Assembly (NCBI GenBank): GCA_021811525.1
Contig: JAJZOK010000105.1
Span: forward strand, 1 to 19,721
Length of the DNA stretch: 19,721 bases
Direction of reading: 5' to 3'
From: Thermoplasmata archaeon
GTDB lineage: Archaea > Thermoplasmatota > Thermoplasmata > Thermoplasmatales > Thermoplasmataceae
Part shown: piece after piece, positions 1-6,670 of the stretch
Layout: the number at the start of each line of letters is the position of its first letter
Position numbering within the stretch: position 1 is the stretch's first letter
Notes under the pieces: model-generated
Told to the model about the DNA's origin: nothing
The model's input: the letters and a program-made list of their open reading frames with translations, nothing else
Database searches by the model: none
Translations under genes and position numbers: made by a program

Positions 1-339
1 CTTTACTGCCTGCCGGATGTGTCATATCCGGAGCTGCAGCCTTCTGGTACTGTGAAAATAGACTCAAACGTATACCAGTATCACGATGCTGCACTGAAGC
101 TCGCCGCAGACCACAAGGTCATAATGTCAAGGAGGAGCCTAACAAGCCTTGACCGCGTCAGGGTACACTCCTACGTTGAGGCCGCAACCAAGGCAGGCAT
201 AGAATTTGTTGAAAAAATCGAAGGGAAGGCGGATGTGGAAAAGATCCAGAGGCTCCAATACGATATAAGGGCAGCAATGGTCTCAGGCAGGGACGCCTTG
301 AAAAAATACCTGGACCATAATTCTAGGGCTAATCTCTAG
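1..339 (+). CDS. 3' end of an unrecognised protein (5' truncated by window edge)
   Basis: The frame is open from the first base to a TAG stop at 337-339, giving the last 112 codons of a gene that probably begins outside the window. A GTG at 19 could be a start, but nothing upstream is visible to support it. The visible part is soluble and mostly helical by composition: basic and polar stretches alternate (around MSRRSLTSLDRVRVH and the closing KKYLDHNSRANL) and there is no membrane segment. I recognise no domain. Its end overlaps the convergent kptA gene by 11 bp. The function cannot be stated from this fragment. Confidence 0.6.
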   Translation, partial: LYCLPDVSYPELQPSGTVKIDSNVYQYHDAALKLAADHKVIMSRRSLTSLDRVRVHSYVEAATKAGIEFVEKIEGKADVEKIQRLQYDIRAAMVSGRDALKKYLDHNSRANL

Positions 340-1072
340 AATTTTCCCTGTTGAGTTTTCTCTCCATCCTTCCCCTTACCCATTTTATCTCTTTCTGCTC
401 TTCAGGGGTAAGCTCAAACTGATCAGTTATTTTCTCCCCGACAAACTCAGGAGGTATCTCGTTTACTAGAAAGACTTCATCGGTTGCCCTGTAGGTCTGC
501 CTGCCAGACTCCCTCAGGCCGTCAATGTCAATTTCCACCACAGTGGGGGAATCGATATGGAACATCCCTGAGACATAGGCCTGCCTCGGGGTCAGGGATA
601 GGTGAATCCAGCTCTTGTCTGAAGGGCTTATTCCGGTTTCCCGTATGAACTCAAGCTCCTCTTCAGTTGTCTGGTAGTACAGTTTTGATGGAACATCATC
701 CGTGGGGAGGTCGTCCATGTTAACAGGTATTGTGTGCCCGTAGGCTGCACGGATCTCGTGGTTGTTGTTTACCTGGTACCTCTGCTTTGGATCAGTCATG
801 GCCAGGGCTTCAATGTGGAACGGGGTCAGCCAGTAGAAATTCTTCCTCTGTGCCTTGATCACAGGCACAATGTTGTATATCCTGACCCAGCCATGTTCAT
901 CCAGCTTTACGCCATAGTTCTCAGGAAAATGCCTGAGCATCCCGGCTATAATCCTTCCGACACCCTCTATTTCGCTTTCCCTCATGAGAAGCTTGCCCTG
1001 GTTTCCGCATGCCGGGCATTCCGTGCCACGGAAAGCTCCATGGCTCATGCAGCTCTTCAATTCATTCGCCAT
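329..1072 (-). CDS. kptA: RNA 2'-phosphotransferase, KptA/Tpt1 family, with N-terminal zinc ribbon
   Basis: Family role: removes a 2'-phosphate from RNA using NAD+, giving ADP-ribose 1'',2''-cyclic phosphate; the physiological substrate in archaea is unclear. The 247-residue protein has an archaeal-style zinc ribbon (C8, H11, C19, C22) and then the KptA core. Visible core landmarks are LRHFP (R47-H48), IRAAYGHT (R108 and the GH pair), LYYQT (about 131-135), a GISP turn and IHLS (about 156-159). Two positions differ from the canonical family: the LYHGT histidine/glycine pair reads YQ, and the 'G-x-R-H/K' arginine after HLS appears to be F171. It starts 3 bp after the prs stop on the same strand, so the two are very likely co-transcribed. 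The family call is solid; catalytic competence is less certain. Confidence 0.9.
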   Translation of the reverse strand: MANELKSCMSHGAFRGTECPACGNQGKLLMRESEIEGVGRIIAGMLRHFPENYGVKLDEHGWVRIYNIVPVIKAQRKNFYWLTPFHIEALAMTDPKQRYQVNNNHEIRAAYGHTIPVNMDDLPTDDVPSKLYYQTTEEELEFIRETGISPSDKSWIHLSLTPRQAYVSGMFHIDSPTVVEIDIDGLRESGRQTYRATDEVFLVNEIPPEFVGEKITDQFELTPEEQKEIKWVRGRMERKLNRENSRD

Positions 1073-1075
1073 TAC

Positions 1076-1933
1076 CTACTCATCCCCCAAAAGTGCTCTT
1101 GAAATATCGCCTGCAACAGAGATCAGGCTATGGTCCCCATCGATGGAGTCTGACACAGCAAGAAGATCGACCAGAGGCTCAATGGTTCTGTCTGAATCCT
1201 TGGCGAAGACCCCATGGACAGCACTGACGCTGATCCTTGAAGCACCGTTGTCCTTGAGAAGTTTTACAGCTTTAATAATTGTTCCACCGGTGGAAATGAT
1301 ATCGTCCACTATGAGCACGGACTTTCCCGAGAAGTCTACCTTTGGAAGGTGCATTTCAACAGTCTTGGCATCAATCCTCTTCTTGTCAATGTAATAGGCT
1401 GGGATGGAAAGGATTTCCGCCATCTTCTTAGCCCTGTCATAGCCTCCATCATCCGGTGAAAGTATAAGATCTATCTTGCTGTCCCTGAAATATTCGCTGG
1501 AAGTCCTTATTACACTGAGGTTCTTGAACTGGTGTGATGCGAAACCAATGGTTTCCTCATCATGTATTTCCACGCAAATGATCCTGTCTGAGAAATTCTC
1601 AATGGACCTGGTCATGACTTTTGAAGAAACTGGTTCCCCGGGTTTGTAGATCATGTGCTGCCTGGAGTAGCCGAAATAAGGTACTACTGCTGTAACACTA
1701 GAAGCCCCTGCTTCCCTTGCGGCATTCAGGAGCAGCAGAAGTTCCACAAAATCAGCATCGCTCCTTGTGTTTCCAATGACTGCAACTTCGGCTCGCCTAA
1801 CCTCAGAAAGGATCCTGACATACATTTCCCCGTCGGGAAACCTCTTTCTTTCTACCTCAGCTAGAGTTGCTCCCAATTCCTTTGCAACCTTGGCAGCAAG
1901 ACCCAAGGAAGAACTTGCCGGGACTATTATCAT
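1076..1933 (-). CDS. prs: Ribose-phosphate pyrophosphokinase (PRPP synthetase)
   Basis: Makes PRPP from ribose 5-phosphate and ATP, feeding nucleotide, histidine and tryptophan synthesis in the cytosol. The 285-residue protein has the short archaeal length. It shows the family start MIIVPASSS, the RFPDGEMYVR segment (about 31-40), the flexible-loop region with YSRQ (89-92), a metal/ATP-binding histidine in VEIHDEE (H124), and the PRPP-binding signature VDDIISTGGT (about 209-218). The ATG at 1933 lies about 29 bp from a TTTAAA box on the minus strand, so the message is leaderless or nearly so. kptA follows after 3 bp in the same operon. ilvE diverges from the same intergenic region. Confidence 0.96.
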   Translation of the reverse strand: MIIVPASSSLGLAAKVAKELGATLAEVERKRFPDGEMYVRILSEVRRAEVAVIGNTRSDADFVELLLLLNAAREAGASSVTAVVPYFGYSRQHMIYKPGEPVSSKVMTRSIENFSDRIICVEIHDEETIGFASHQFKNLSVIRTSSEYFRDSKIDLILSPDDGGYDRAKKMAEILSIPAYYIDKKRIDAKTVEMHLPKVDFSGKSVLIVDDIISTGGTIIKAVKLLKDNGASRISVSAVHGVFAKDSDRTIEPLVDLLAVSDSIDGDHSLISVAGDISRALLGDE

Positions 1934-1959
1934 AATCGCTTTCCTTATGGTGTGTAAGG

Positions 1960-1971
1960 TTTAAAGCTTTA
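1960..1971 (-). promoter_or_regulatory. TATA-like box of prs inside a 10-bp palindrome
   Basis: On the minus strand the sequence reads GCTTTAAACC, with TTTAAA at 1960-1965, centred about 29 bp before the prs ATG. This spacing fits archaeal TATA-to-start distances for leaderless or short-leader mRNAs. The box overlaps the perfect palindrome TAAAGCTTTA (1962-1971), which could equally be a protein-binding site. It was identified by sequence and position only. Confidence 0.5.
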
Positions 1972-1990
1972 TTTGCACAGCTTGGACTCA

Positions 1991-2002
1991 AATGCCGGCA
2001 TT
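1991..2002. repeat. 12-bp perfect palindrome AATGCCGGCATT upstream of ilvE TATA
   Basis: A perfect 12-bp dyad ends about 7 bp before the ATTTATAG box of ilvE, abutting the expected BRE position. Archaeal activators of the Lrp type often bind there. The core TGCCGGCA also occurs at 12307-12314, between the Lrp-like regulator and egtB. Operator function is inference. Confidence 0.4.
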
Positions 2003-2008
2003 CAATGG

Positions 2009-2016
2009 ATTTATAG
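2009..2016 (+). promoter_or_regulatory. TATA box of ilvE
   Basis: ATTTATAG is centred about 26-27 bp upstream of the ATG at 2039, the spacing expected for a leaderless transcript. This supports the ATG at 2039 and argues against the upstream in-frame TTG at 1973, which precedes the box. Confidence 0.6.
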
Positions 2017-2038
2017 GAAAGAATGGGTTCCAATAAGC

Positions 2039-2950
2039 ATGGAAAACTCCAGGATATGGTTTGACGGTAAGATTACTGATTACAATGATGTTAAGGTTCC
2101 ACTGCTTACACACTCGCTACAGTACGGTTCTGGGATTTTTGAGGGGATCAGGGCTTACGATGCAGGAGGAAGAGCCGCAGTTTTCAGGCTCGACGAGCAT
2201 GTTGACCGGTTCATGCGGTCTGCGCGCATATACAGGATGGCCCTGAGTTCCACAAGGGATGAGATCAGGCAGGGGATCATAGACGTGGTCAGGGAGAACA
2301 ATTACAAATCCTGTTACCTGAGGCCTTTCGCCTTCTTCAATGACGACCGCATTTCCCTGCAGACCAAGGGAAAGAAAGTCAGCGTTGCTGTTGTCGGGGT
2401 CCCTTACAACAATTACTTTGGCGATACCTCAAACAAAGGTGTTACTTGCAAAGTCGCAGGCTGGAGAAGAATCAACTCTGATATCCTGCCCATACAGGCA
2501 AAGGCCAGCGGTAACTACCTGAATTCGGTAGCAGCAATTGGTGAGGCGGATGCTGCAGGATTTGACGAGGCCATACTGCTCTCCAGGAACGGATATATTG
2601 CCGAGGGCCCTGGCGAAAACATATTCCTTGTTAAGGACGGGAAGCTTGTCACACCGGGGCTGGAGTCAGACATCCTTTTTGGGATTACAAGATTCTCCCT
2701 CATTGAACTTGCAGGCAAAATGGGCATCGAAATCACAGAACGCCAGATACACAGGGATGAACTGTATACATGTGATGAGGCATTCTTCTGCGGTACAGCA
2801 GCTGAAGTCACCCCCATAGTGAATGTTGACGGAATACCTGTTGGCGACGGAAAACCCGGCCAGATTACGGAAAAGATTGGAAAGAAATTCATGGGTGTGG
2901 TATCGGGCAGGGAGAAGGAATTCCTGCACTGGCTCACATTTGTAAAATGA
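2039..2950 (+). CDS. ilvE: Branched-chain amino acid aminotransferase (fold type IV)
   Basis: PLP enzyme that interconverts leucine, isoleucine and valine with their 2-oxo acids using glutamate/2-oxoglutarate. From the ATG at 2039 the protein is 303 residues, the usual length. It begins MENSRIWFDGK and contains HSLQYGSGIFEGIRAY (about 25-40), the PLP lysine in QAKASGNYLNS (K155), IAEGPGENIF (about 187-196) and CGTAAEVTPI (about 251-260), all BCAT/DAAT class IV hallmarks. An in-frame TTG at 1973 would add 22 residues, but it lies upstream of the TATA box and lacks family resemblance. Divergent from prs. The palindrome just upstream of the promoter suggests regulation, possibly by an Lrp-type factor (inference). 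Confidence 0.95.
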   Translation: MENSRIWFDGKITDYNDVKVPLLTHSLQYGSGIFEGIRAYDAGGRAAVFRLDEHVDRFMRSARIYRMALSSTRDEIRQGIIDVVRENNYKSCYLRPFAFFNDDRISLQTKGKKVSVAVVGVPYNNYFGDTSNKGVTCKVAGWRRINSDILPIQAKASGNYLNSVAAIGEADAAGFDEAILLSRNGYIAEGPGENIFLVKDGKLVTPGLESDILFGITRFSLIELAGKMGIEITERQIHRDELYTCDEAFFCGTAAEVTPIVNVDGIPVGDGKPGQITEKIGKKFMGVVSGREKEFLHWLTFVK

Positions 2951-2981
2951 TGGGAATCAGCACGGAAAATGCAATTCCCAT
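2950..2981 (+). terminator. Inverted repeat just after ilvE stop, possible 3' hairpin
   Basis: Arms ATGGGAAT (2950-2957) and ATTCCCAT (2974-2981) are perfectly complementary over 8 bp with a 16-nt loop, and begin at the last base of the ilvE TGA. No strong T-run follows, so this could be an mRNA 3'-end structure rather than a classical terminator. Confidence 0.35.
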
Positions 2982-2990
2982 TAAGCTGAA

Positions 2991-3006
2991 GGTACAGAAC
3001 TGTACC
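2991..3006. promoter_or_regulatory. Perfect 16-bp dyad GGTACAG-AA-CTGTACC, candidate operator
   Basis: Seven-base arms separated by AA form a perfect dyad. It ends about 5-6 bp before the AT-rich box at 3012-3020 that serves the small membrane protein gene. The placement directly upstream of the BRE/TATA matches archaeal activator sites. The binding factor is unknown. Confidence 0.5.
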
Positions 3007-3011
3007 AAATA

Positions 3012-3020
3012 ATATTTATT
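3012..3020 (+). promoter_or_regulatory. TATA-like box of the small membrane protein gene
   Basis: ATATTTATT is centred 32 bp before the ATG at 3048, predicting a very short leader. A GGAG at 3037-3040, 7 nt before the ATG, could act as a ribosome binding site if transcription starts slightly earlier. Confidence 0.45.
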
Positions 3021-3047
3021 GTAAATTAAAAATAACGGAGCGATTTC

Positions 3048-3374
3048 ATGCCTAACAGATCAGAATCAATACTTGGAACATTTGGAGGAATCATAGGGAT
3101 CATAATCGGCGCCCTTTCTTTCATAATCAGCGGAATTGAGTCAGTTGTAAGGCTGCATTTCCAGAATGCAGTTGTAAATTCAATCATCATGGTTGTGGTG
3201 GCATTCATAGCCCTGTTTGGAGCCGGCATCACCAGAAGGGACAGGCTTGTGGGCGGTGTAGTAATGGTTTTCGCAGCAATCCTGGGATTCGCCCTTTTCG
3301 ATGGATTCTACCTTATATCTAGCATAATCGTGCTTCTTGCGGGAATCATCGCCCTTGTGGAGCACTTCAGATAG
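3048..3374 (+). CDS. Small membrane protein, about four hydrophobic segments
   Basis: The 108-residue protein is almost entirely hydrophobic after a short polar N-terminus (MPNRSES). Segments of membrane-spanning length run at about 9-28, 43-61, 67-84 and 87-105, with a basic loop TRRDR (about 62-66) between the second and third. It resembles small uncharacterised four-helix archaeal proteins of the DUF4064 sort, but I cannot confirm the family. It lies between ilvE and the flavin reductase on the same strand, with its own TATA-like box and a 16-bp dyad upstream, so it is probably regulated separately. Function unknown; membrane location is the only safe statement. Confidence 0.8.
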   Translation: MPNRSESILGTFGGIIGIIIGALSFIISGIESVVRLHFQNAVVNSIIMVVVAFIALFGAGITRRDRLVGGVVMVFAAILGFALFDGFYLISSIIVLLAGIIALVEHFR

Positions 3375-3451
3375 AGCGGGCAGCCATTTATTTGTAATTT
3401 AATATTACCATCTATCATATTTTCCACATTTTGCGGCTTCCGTGTCAAAAT

Positions 3452-3460
3452 CTATTTATG
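3452..3460 (+). promoter_or_regulatory. TATA-like box upstream of the uORF/flavin reductase
   Basis: CTATTTATG is centred about 32 bp before the ATG of the 26-codon ORF at 3488 and predicts transcription from about 3482. The flavin reductase start would then have a leader of about 90 nt. An alternative AT-rich patch (ATTAAATA) lies at about 3464-3471. Confidence 0.4.
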
Positions 3461-3487
3461 ATCCATTAAATACCATCATCAAGATCA

Positions 3488-3568
3488 ATGGCAGCAACTG
3501 AAAATCATACCGGAACAAAATCTTCCGGAGCATTTGCCAGCCCATGGTCTGGGAAATTGGAGAGCTAA
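3488..3568 (+). CDS. Short upstream ORF (26 codons), possible leader peptide
   Basis: An ATG at 3488 opens 26 codons ending in TAA at 3566-3568, two bases before the preferred ATG of the flavin reductase (3571). The peptide is polar (MAATENHTGTK...SPWSGKLES) with no recognisable domain. The GGAG at 3559-3562, within its last codons, is well placed as the ribosome binding site for the next gene, so translation could be coupled. The ATG lies near the predicted transcription start, so it could be read as a near-leaderless ORF. It is real as an open frame; translation is unproven, and chance occurrence remains possible at this size. Confidence 0.35.
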   Translation: MAATENHTGTKSSGAFASPWSGKLES

Positions 3569-3570
3569 CA

Positions 3571-4062
3571 ATGCCTGCTGAAATTCAAGACAATGGACTG
3601 AGGGAAATCCTGAGAAGATACCCCACCGGTGTAACAATTGTAACTGCACTTCTAGACGGAAAACCCTGGGGAGGCACAATGAATTCTTTCACATCCGTGT
3701 CCCTCGATCCACCCCTCATTGCCATCTTTGTAATGGAGAAAGGCAGAACCACAACAGCCATCAACCAGACAGGAAAATTCGTTGTGAACATCCTGAAGTT
3801 CAACCAGGAAAAGGAAGCAAAGCAGTTTGCAAGTGACAATGTTCCTGACAAGTTCCTGGATGTTTCCTACAGGGAAAGCAGCAATGGAATCCCAATAATT
3901 GAAGGTTCACTGGGATACATAGAGTGCGATCTCTATGATGCGAAGAAGATCTCAGACCACATAATGTTCCTGGGTAAGGTAACCAGATCAGAGGTTACCA
4001 TGGATGAGGAAGCACTGGTCTTTTACAGGCGCGCATTCAGGAGTTTCACAGGTACAGTCTGA
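3571..4062 (+). CDS. Flavin reductase-like, FMN-binding split-barrel protein
   Basis: Belongs to the flavin reductase-like family (HpaC/DIM6-type), which binds FMN and often reduces free flavin with NAD(P)H for partner monooxygenases; some archaeal members have unknown partners. The 163-residue protein shows the family signatures RRYPTGVTIVTA (about 15-26), T-x-NSFTSVSLDPPL (about 36-49) and FVVNIL (about 70-75), and ends with a typical RAFRSF region. I prefer the ATG at 3571 because GGAG lies 8 nt upstream and the family start follows directly. An in-frame ATG at 3544 would add nine residues. No partner oxygenase is adjacent, so its physiological substrate is open. Confidence 0.88.
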   Translation: MPAEIQDNGLREILRRYPTGVTIVTALLDGKPWGGTMNSFTSVSLDPPLIAIFVMEKGRTTTAINQTGKFVVNILKFNQEKEAKQFASDNVPDKFLDVSYRESSNGIPIIEGSLGYIECDLYDAKKISDHIMFLGKVTRSEVTMDEEALVFYRRAFRSFTGTV

Positions 4063-4083
4063 CCGCCCTCTGCCTGTTTCTGG

Positions 4084-4767
4084 TCACAGCAATATGTCCC
4101 TCTCAGAGGGGACTCTTATGAAATTTATGAGATTGAAGGGATTCGAGAGAAGGTTATCTCTCATTCTTGGCCTCCTTGACCTCTTCATGTAATACCTTGA
4201 AATATGCTTCATGGCCCTCATTTCATAAGAAAGGAGGTCGGACAGTTTCTTCTCCGTCTGTTCTGAGTCGAAACCGATTGTAACAGTGAAGTTGAACCTG
4301 CCACCATATCGCCTGCCACTACTGCCCGATCTCACGGAAACACAATACCTGATGACTGCTGTCCTGTCTACTGCAGTGTAATCAAGGATATTCCGCACAA
4401 ACCCTGGATGGTAAAACTCCTTCTTCCTGAGGTTAAGAATGGAATTCTTCAGGATCACGGAATTGTTTCCACCCACTTCTGGCAACTGGGCATCTTCAAA
4501 GACAGCCCCGTATATTCTGGAGAAGAAAGCCTCCATCATCTCAAGGTTCCTCGTGCTCTCAGAGGCTATGAAAAACCTGGTCTGGAACTGAGTGCTCTGG
4601 ACAAGGAACATGTTCTGGGTGTATGATTCCGGCAGCAGAAGCCTGCATTTCTCCCTGTAAAGCATGGAATCTGTTCTTATTTCCCCGGCTGGAAACAGTA
4701 TTTCCTTAGTGTGTATGCTTCTGTGCTCCATGTCCAGGGATCGCCCATTCTCCAATAAAATTTGCAT
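4084..4767 (-). CDS. Unrecognised 227-aa protein, orphan
   Basis: I cannot assign this protein with confidence. It is soluble and mixed alpha/beta. A segment near 60-96 (beginning TRFFIASESTRNLEMM, ending ...AQLPEV) looks like a small ferredoxin-like beta-alpha-beta unit. A basic stretch KRSRRPRMRDN (about 195-205) precedes a C-terminal NLINFIRVPSE. That arrangement recalls the N-terminal region that precedes the ATPase core in archaeal VirB4/HerA-type proteins, but no Walker motifs are present and the protein ends there. It therefore could be a stand-alone or truncated accessory domain; this is weak inference. It diverges from the S9 peptidase over a shared AT-rich box. The ATG at 4767 is about 33 bp from that box. 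No signal peptide or membrane segment is evident. Confidence 0.65.
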   Translation of the reverse strand: MQILLENGRSLDMEHRSIHTKEILFPAGEIRTDSMLYREKCRLLLPESYTQNMFLVQSTQFQTRFFIASESTRNLEMMEAFFSRIYGAVFEDAQLPEVGGNNSVILKNSILNLRKKEFYHPGFVRNILDYTAVDRTAVIRYCVSVRSGSSGRRYGGRFNFTVTIGFDSEQTEKKLSDLLSYEMRAMKHISRYYMKRSRRPRMRDNLLSNPFNLINFIRVPSERDILL

Positions 4768-4795
4768 TAAGCTTCCCTTTACTCAAGAGCGCAGC

Positions 4796-4805
4796 AATAA
4801 AATAC
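4796..4805. promoter_or_regulatory. Shared AT-rich box for divergent genes (bidirectional promoter)
   Basis: AATAAAATAC on the plus strand (GTATTTTATT on the minus strand) is centred about 25 bp from the ATG at 4826 and about 33 bp from the minus-strand ATG at 4767. It may serve both directions. Only 58 bp separate the two starts and no other TATA-like sequence stands out. Confidence 0.45.
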
Positions 4806-4825
4806 AACACCGGGCTAAGGTCCTC

Positions 4826-6670
4826 ATGGGGAATGAACACACTGTTGAGCAGTATCTGAAGCTAATGAACCTCTCATCCGTCCTCCTGGACAGGAGCGGG
4901 GAAAAAATCGCGCTTGAAGTCTCAAGGCCATATCACGAGAAGAAGAGCCCAACAGAAACAGCAGTGGTTGTGTTTTCTGCAAAGGAAAAGAAGCCTCTAC
5001 TTGAACTGAGGGAGCCAAATGTGAGAAAACACTTCCCTGTTTTCAACAGCCTCGGGAACAAAATAGCCTACCTTGAAAAGGCTGATGAGAAACACTCCCT
5101 TGTAATACACAACCTCACTGAGAATATTTCAGAAAAGATTGAACTTGATGGGGACCCCGTCCAGATACAATGGCATGGTGACTCCATCCTCATACTCAAG
5201 AATGATCCTGTAAACCCGGAACTGAAGAAGAAGCACAATGAAGGCCTGGACGGGGCATTCTTCGAGGAGGAAGAGCCATACTGCTCGCTGTACCAGTACA
5301 TCCCCGGGTCAGGTTTCAGGAAACTCACTGAGAACCTCCAGGTCTGGGAGTTTGACTCAGTTGGAAATACTGCTGTCCTGGTGGCATCCAGCGACCCGTA
5401 TGAATGGTCCTGGTTCAGGTCCAAACTCTACTCTCTCGCATTGGAAGAAAAGAATCTGTCCCAGATCTACGATCCAGGGTTCAGGAGCCTTGCACGCCCA
5501 AAGATTTCTCCAGACGGCCTCAACGTACTGTTTGCAGAGTCTCTGAGAAGCGACCATGGCCTCACCATGGGCGACATAATAAAATATTCCCTGAAGGATG
5601 GCAGCCATGTCAACCTCACCGAAGGGCACAAAAGAAGCTACTCCGATATTTCCTGGGTGGACAACTCAAGAATAGCCGCCCTCTGGTTGCAGCAGGGCAT
5701 TTTTGGCATTTCAGAGTACGACGGGGAATTCAGGGACATTTGGCAGGGCACTGGCACAGTGCTTTCAGGCTTCAATCCAAGTTTCTCCTGCTCATCCGGA
5801 AAATATGCTTTCGGTTACACAGACGGCAACAACCTGCCAGAACTCTATATCATGGGGCATGAAGGAAAACCGGAGAAGATTAGCAGCTTCAACAGTGGCC
5901 TTTCAGATCTGGAGAAGTATCCGGCTGAGGTGTTAAAGTGGAAAGCGGAGGACGGAATGGAAATCTACGGTATCCTCAGGTCACTTGGCCCGGAAAAGCC
6001 ATTAGTGGTGTATGTCCACGGAGGGCCCACGTCGGCTTCAACCATTTCCTTCATTGACAGGAGCACAGTGTATCTTGGTGCCGGCTTCTCAGTATTTTCC
6101 CCGAACTACAGGGGAAGCACCGGGTCTGGCAGGGAATATGCCGAGGCAAACCGTGGGGACATGGGAGGCAAGGACTTCACTGACATAATGTCTGGAATCG
6201 AAAGCCTGAAGAAATCAGGAAAGCTCACTACAACAAAGATATTCATCGTGGGCGGTTCATACGGAGGTTTCATGGCATCCTGGGCAGTGACACAGACAAA
6301 CCTGTTCACTGCTGCAGCAGGGCTGTTCGGGATCGCAGACTGGTTCAGCTTCCACGGGACAAACTTCGCCCCGGACTGGGACCGCATTCATTACGACGAT
6401 GATCCTTACACCGGGAAGCTGTTCAGCAAGTTTTCGCCAATAAGGTATATTTCCAACGTCACGACCCCCATCATACTTATGCACGGGATCAACGACCCAT
6501 GTGTCCCGGTGTCTCAATACCATCAGTTCTACAGGGCACTGAAAGACCATGGGAAGACGACAAGGCTCCTCCTCTTTCCCAGGGAAGGCCATGGCTTCTC
6601 CGAGAAAAAGCACATTGAGCAGTATATCACGGAAAGCATCAACTGGTTCAGGAAATACCTGGATCAGTGA
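4826..6670 (+). CDS. S9-family serine peptidase (acylaminoacyl-peptidase/prolyl oligopeptidase type)
   Basis: Cytosolic serine peptidase that trims short peptides. From the ATG at 4826 it is 614 residues, the usual S9C length. The N-terminal two thirds are beta-rich, as expected for a propeller (repeated 'D-G-x-x-I/V' and WVDNSRIAALW-type blades). The C-terminal alpha/beta-hydrolase part carries YVHGGPTS (oxyanion region), GGSYGGF with nucleophile S478, D557 in NDPCVP and H589 in REGHGFS, a complete triad. The frame stays open upstream to 4664, but that extra part overlaps the divergent gene and its promoter. The ATG at 4826 is about 25 bp from the AT-rich box, so a leaderless start is preferred. 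No signal peptide. Its 3' end overlaps the convergent aminotransferase by 7 bp. Confidence 0.94.
   Translation: MGNEHTVEQYLKLMNLSSVLLDRSGEKIALEVSRPYHEKKSPTETAVVVFSAKEKKPLLELREPNVRKHFPVFNSLGNKIAYLEKADEKHSLVIHNLTENISEKIELDGDPVQIQWHGDSILILKNDPVNPELKKKHNEGLDGAFFEEEEPYCSLYQYIPGSGFRKLTENLQVWEFDSVGNTAVLVASSDPYEWSWFRSKLYSLALEEKNLSQIYDPGFRSLARPKISPDGLNVLFAESLRSDHGLTMGDIIKYSLKDGSHVNLTEGHKRSYSDISWVDNSRIAALWLQQGIFGISEYDGEFRDIWQGTGTVLSGFNPSFSCSSGKYAFGYTDGNNLPELYIMGHEGKPEKISSFNSGLSDLEKYPAEVLKWKAEDGMEIYGILRSLGPEKPLVVYVHGGPTSASTISFIDRSTVYLGAGFSVFSPNYRGSTGSGREYAEANRGDMGGKDFTDIMSGIESLKKSGKLTTTKIFIVGGSYGGFMASWAVTQTNLFTAAAGLFGIADWFSFHGTNFAPDWDRIHYDDDPYTGKLFSKFSPIRYISNVTTPIILMHGINDPCVPVSQYHQFYRALKDHGKTTRLLLFPREGHGFSEKKHIEQYITESINWFRKYLDQ

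Noticed and set aside
1973..2038. TTG-initiated extension of ilvE by 22 residues
   Set aside because: It lies upstream of the TATA box that predicts transcription from about 2039, and the added residues do not resemble aminotransferase N-termini.
2515..2937. Minus-strand ORF of 140 codons inside ilvE
   Set aside because: Antisense shadow of a gene with clear catalytic motifs; its Ser/Pro-rich composition is typical of complement reading.
4664..4825. 54-residue N-terminal extension of the S9 peptidase
   Set aside because: It overlaps the divergent gene and its promoter, while the ATG at 4826 fits leaderless spacing and the family start.
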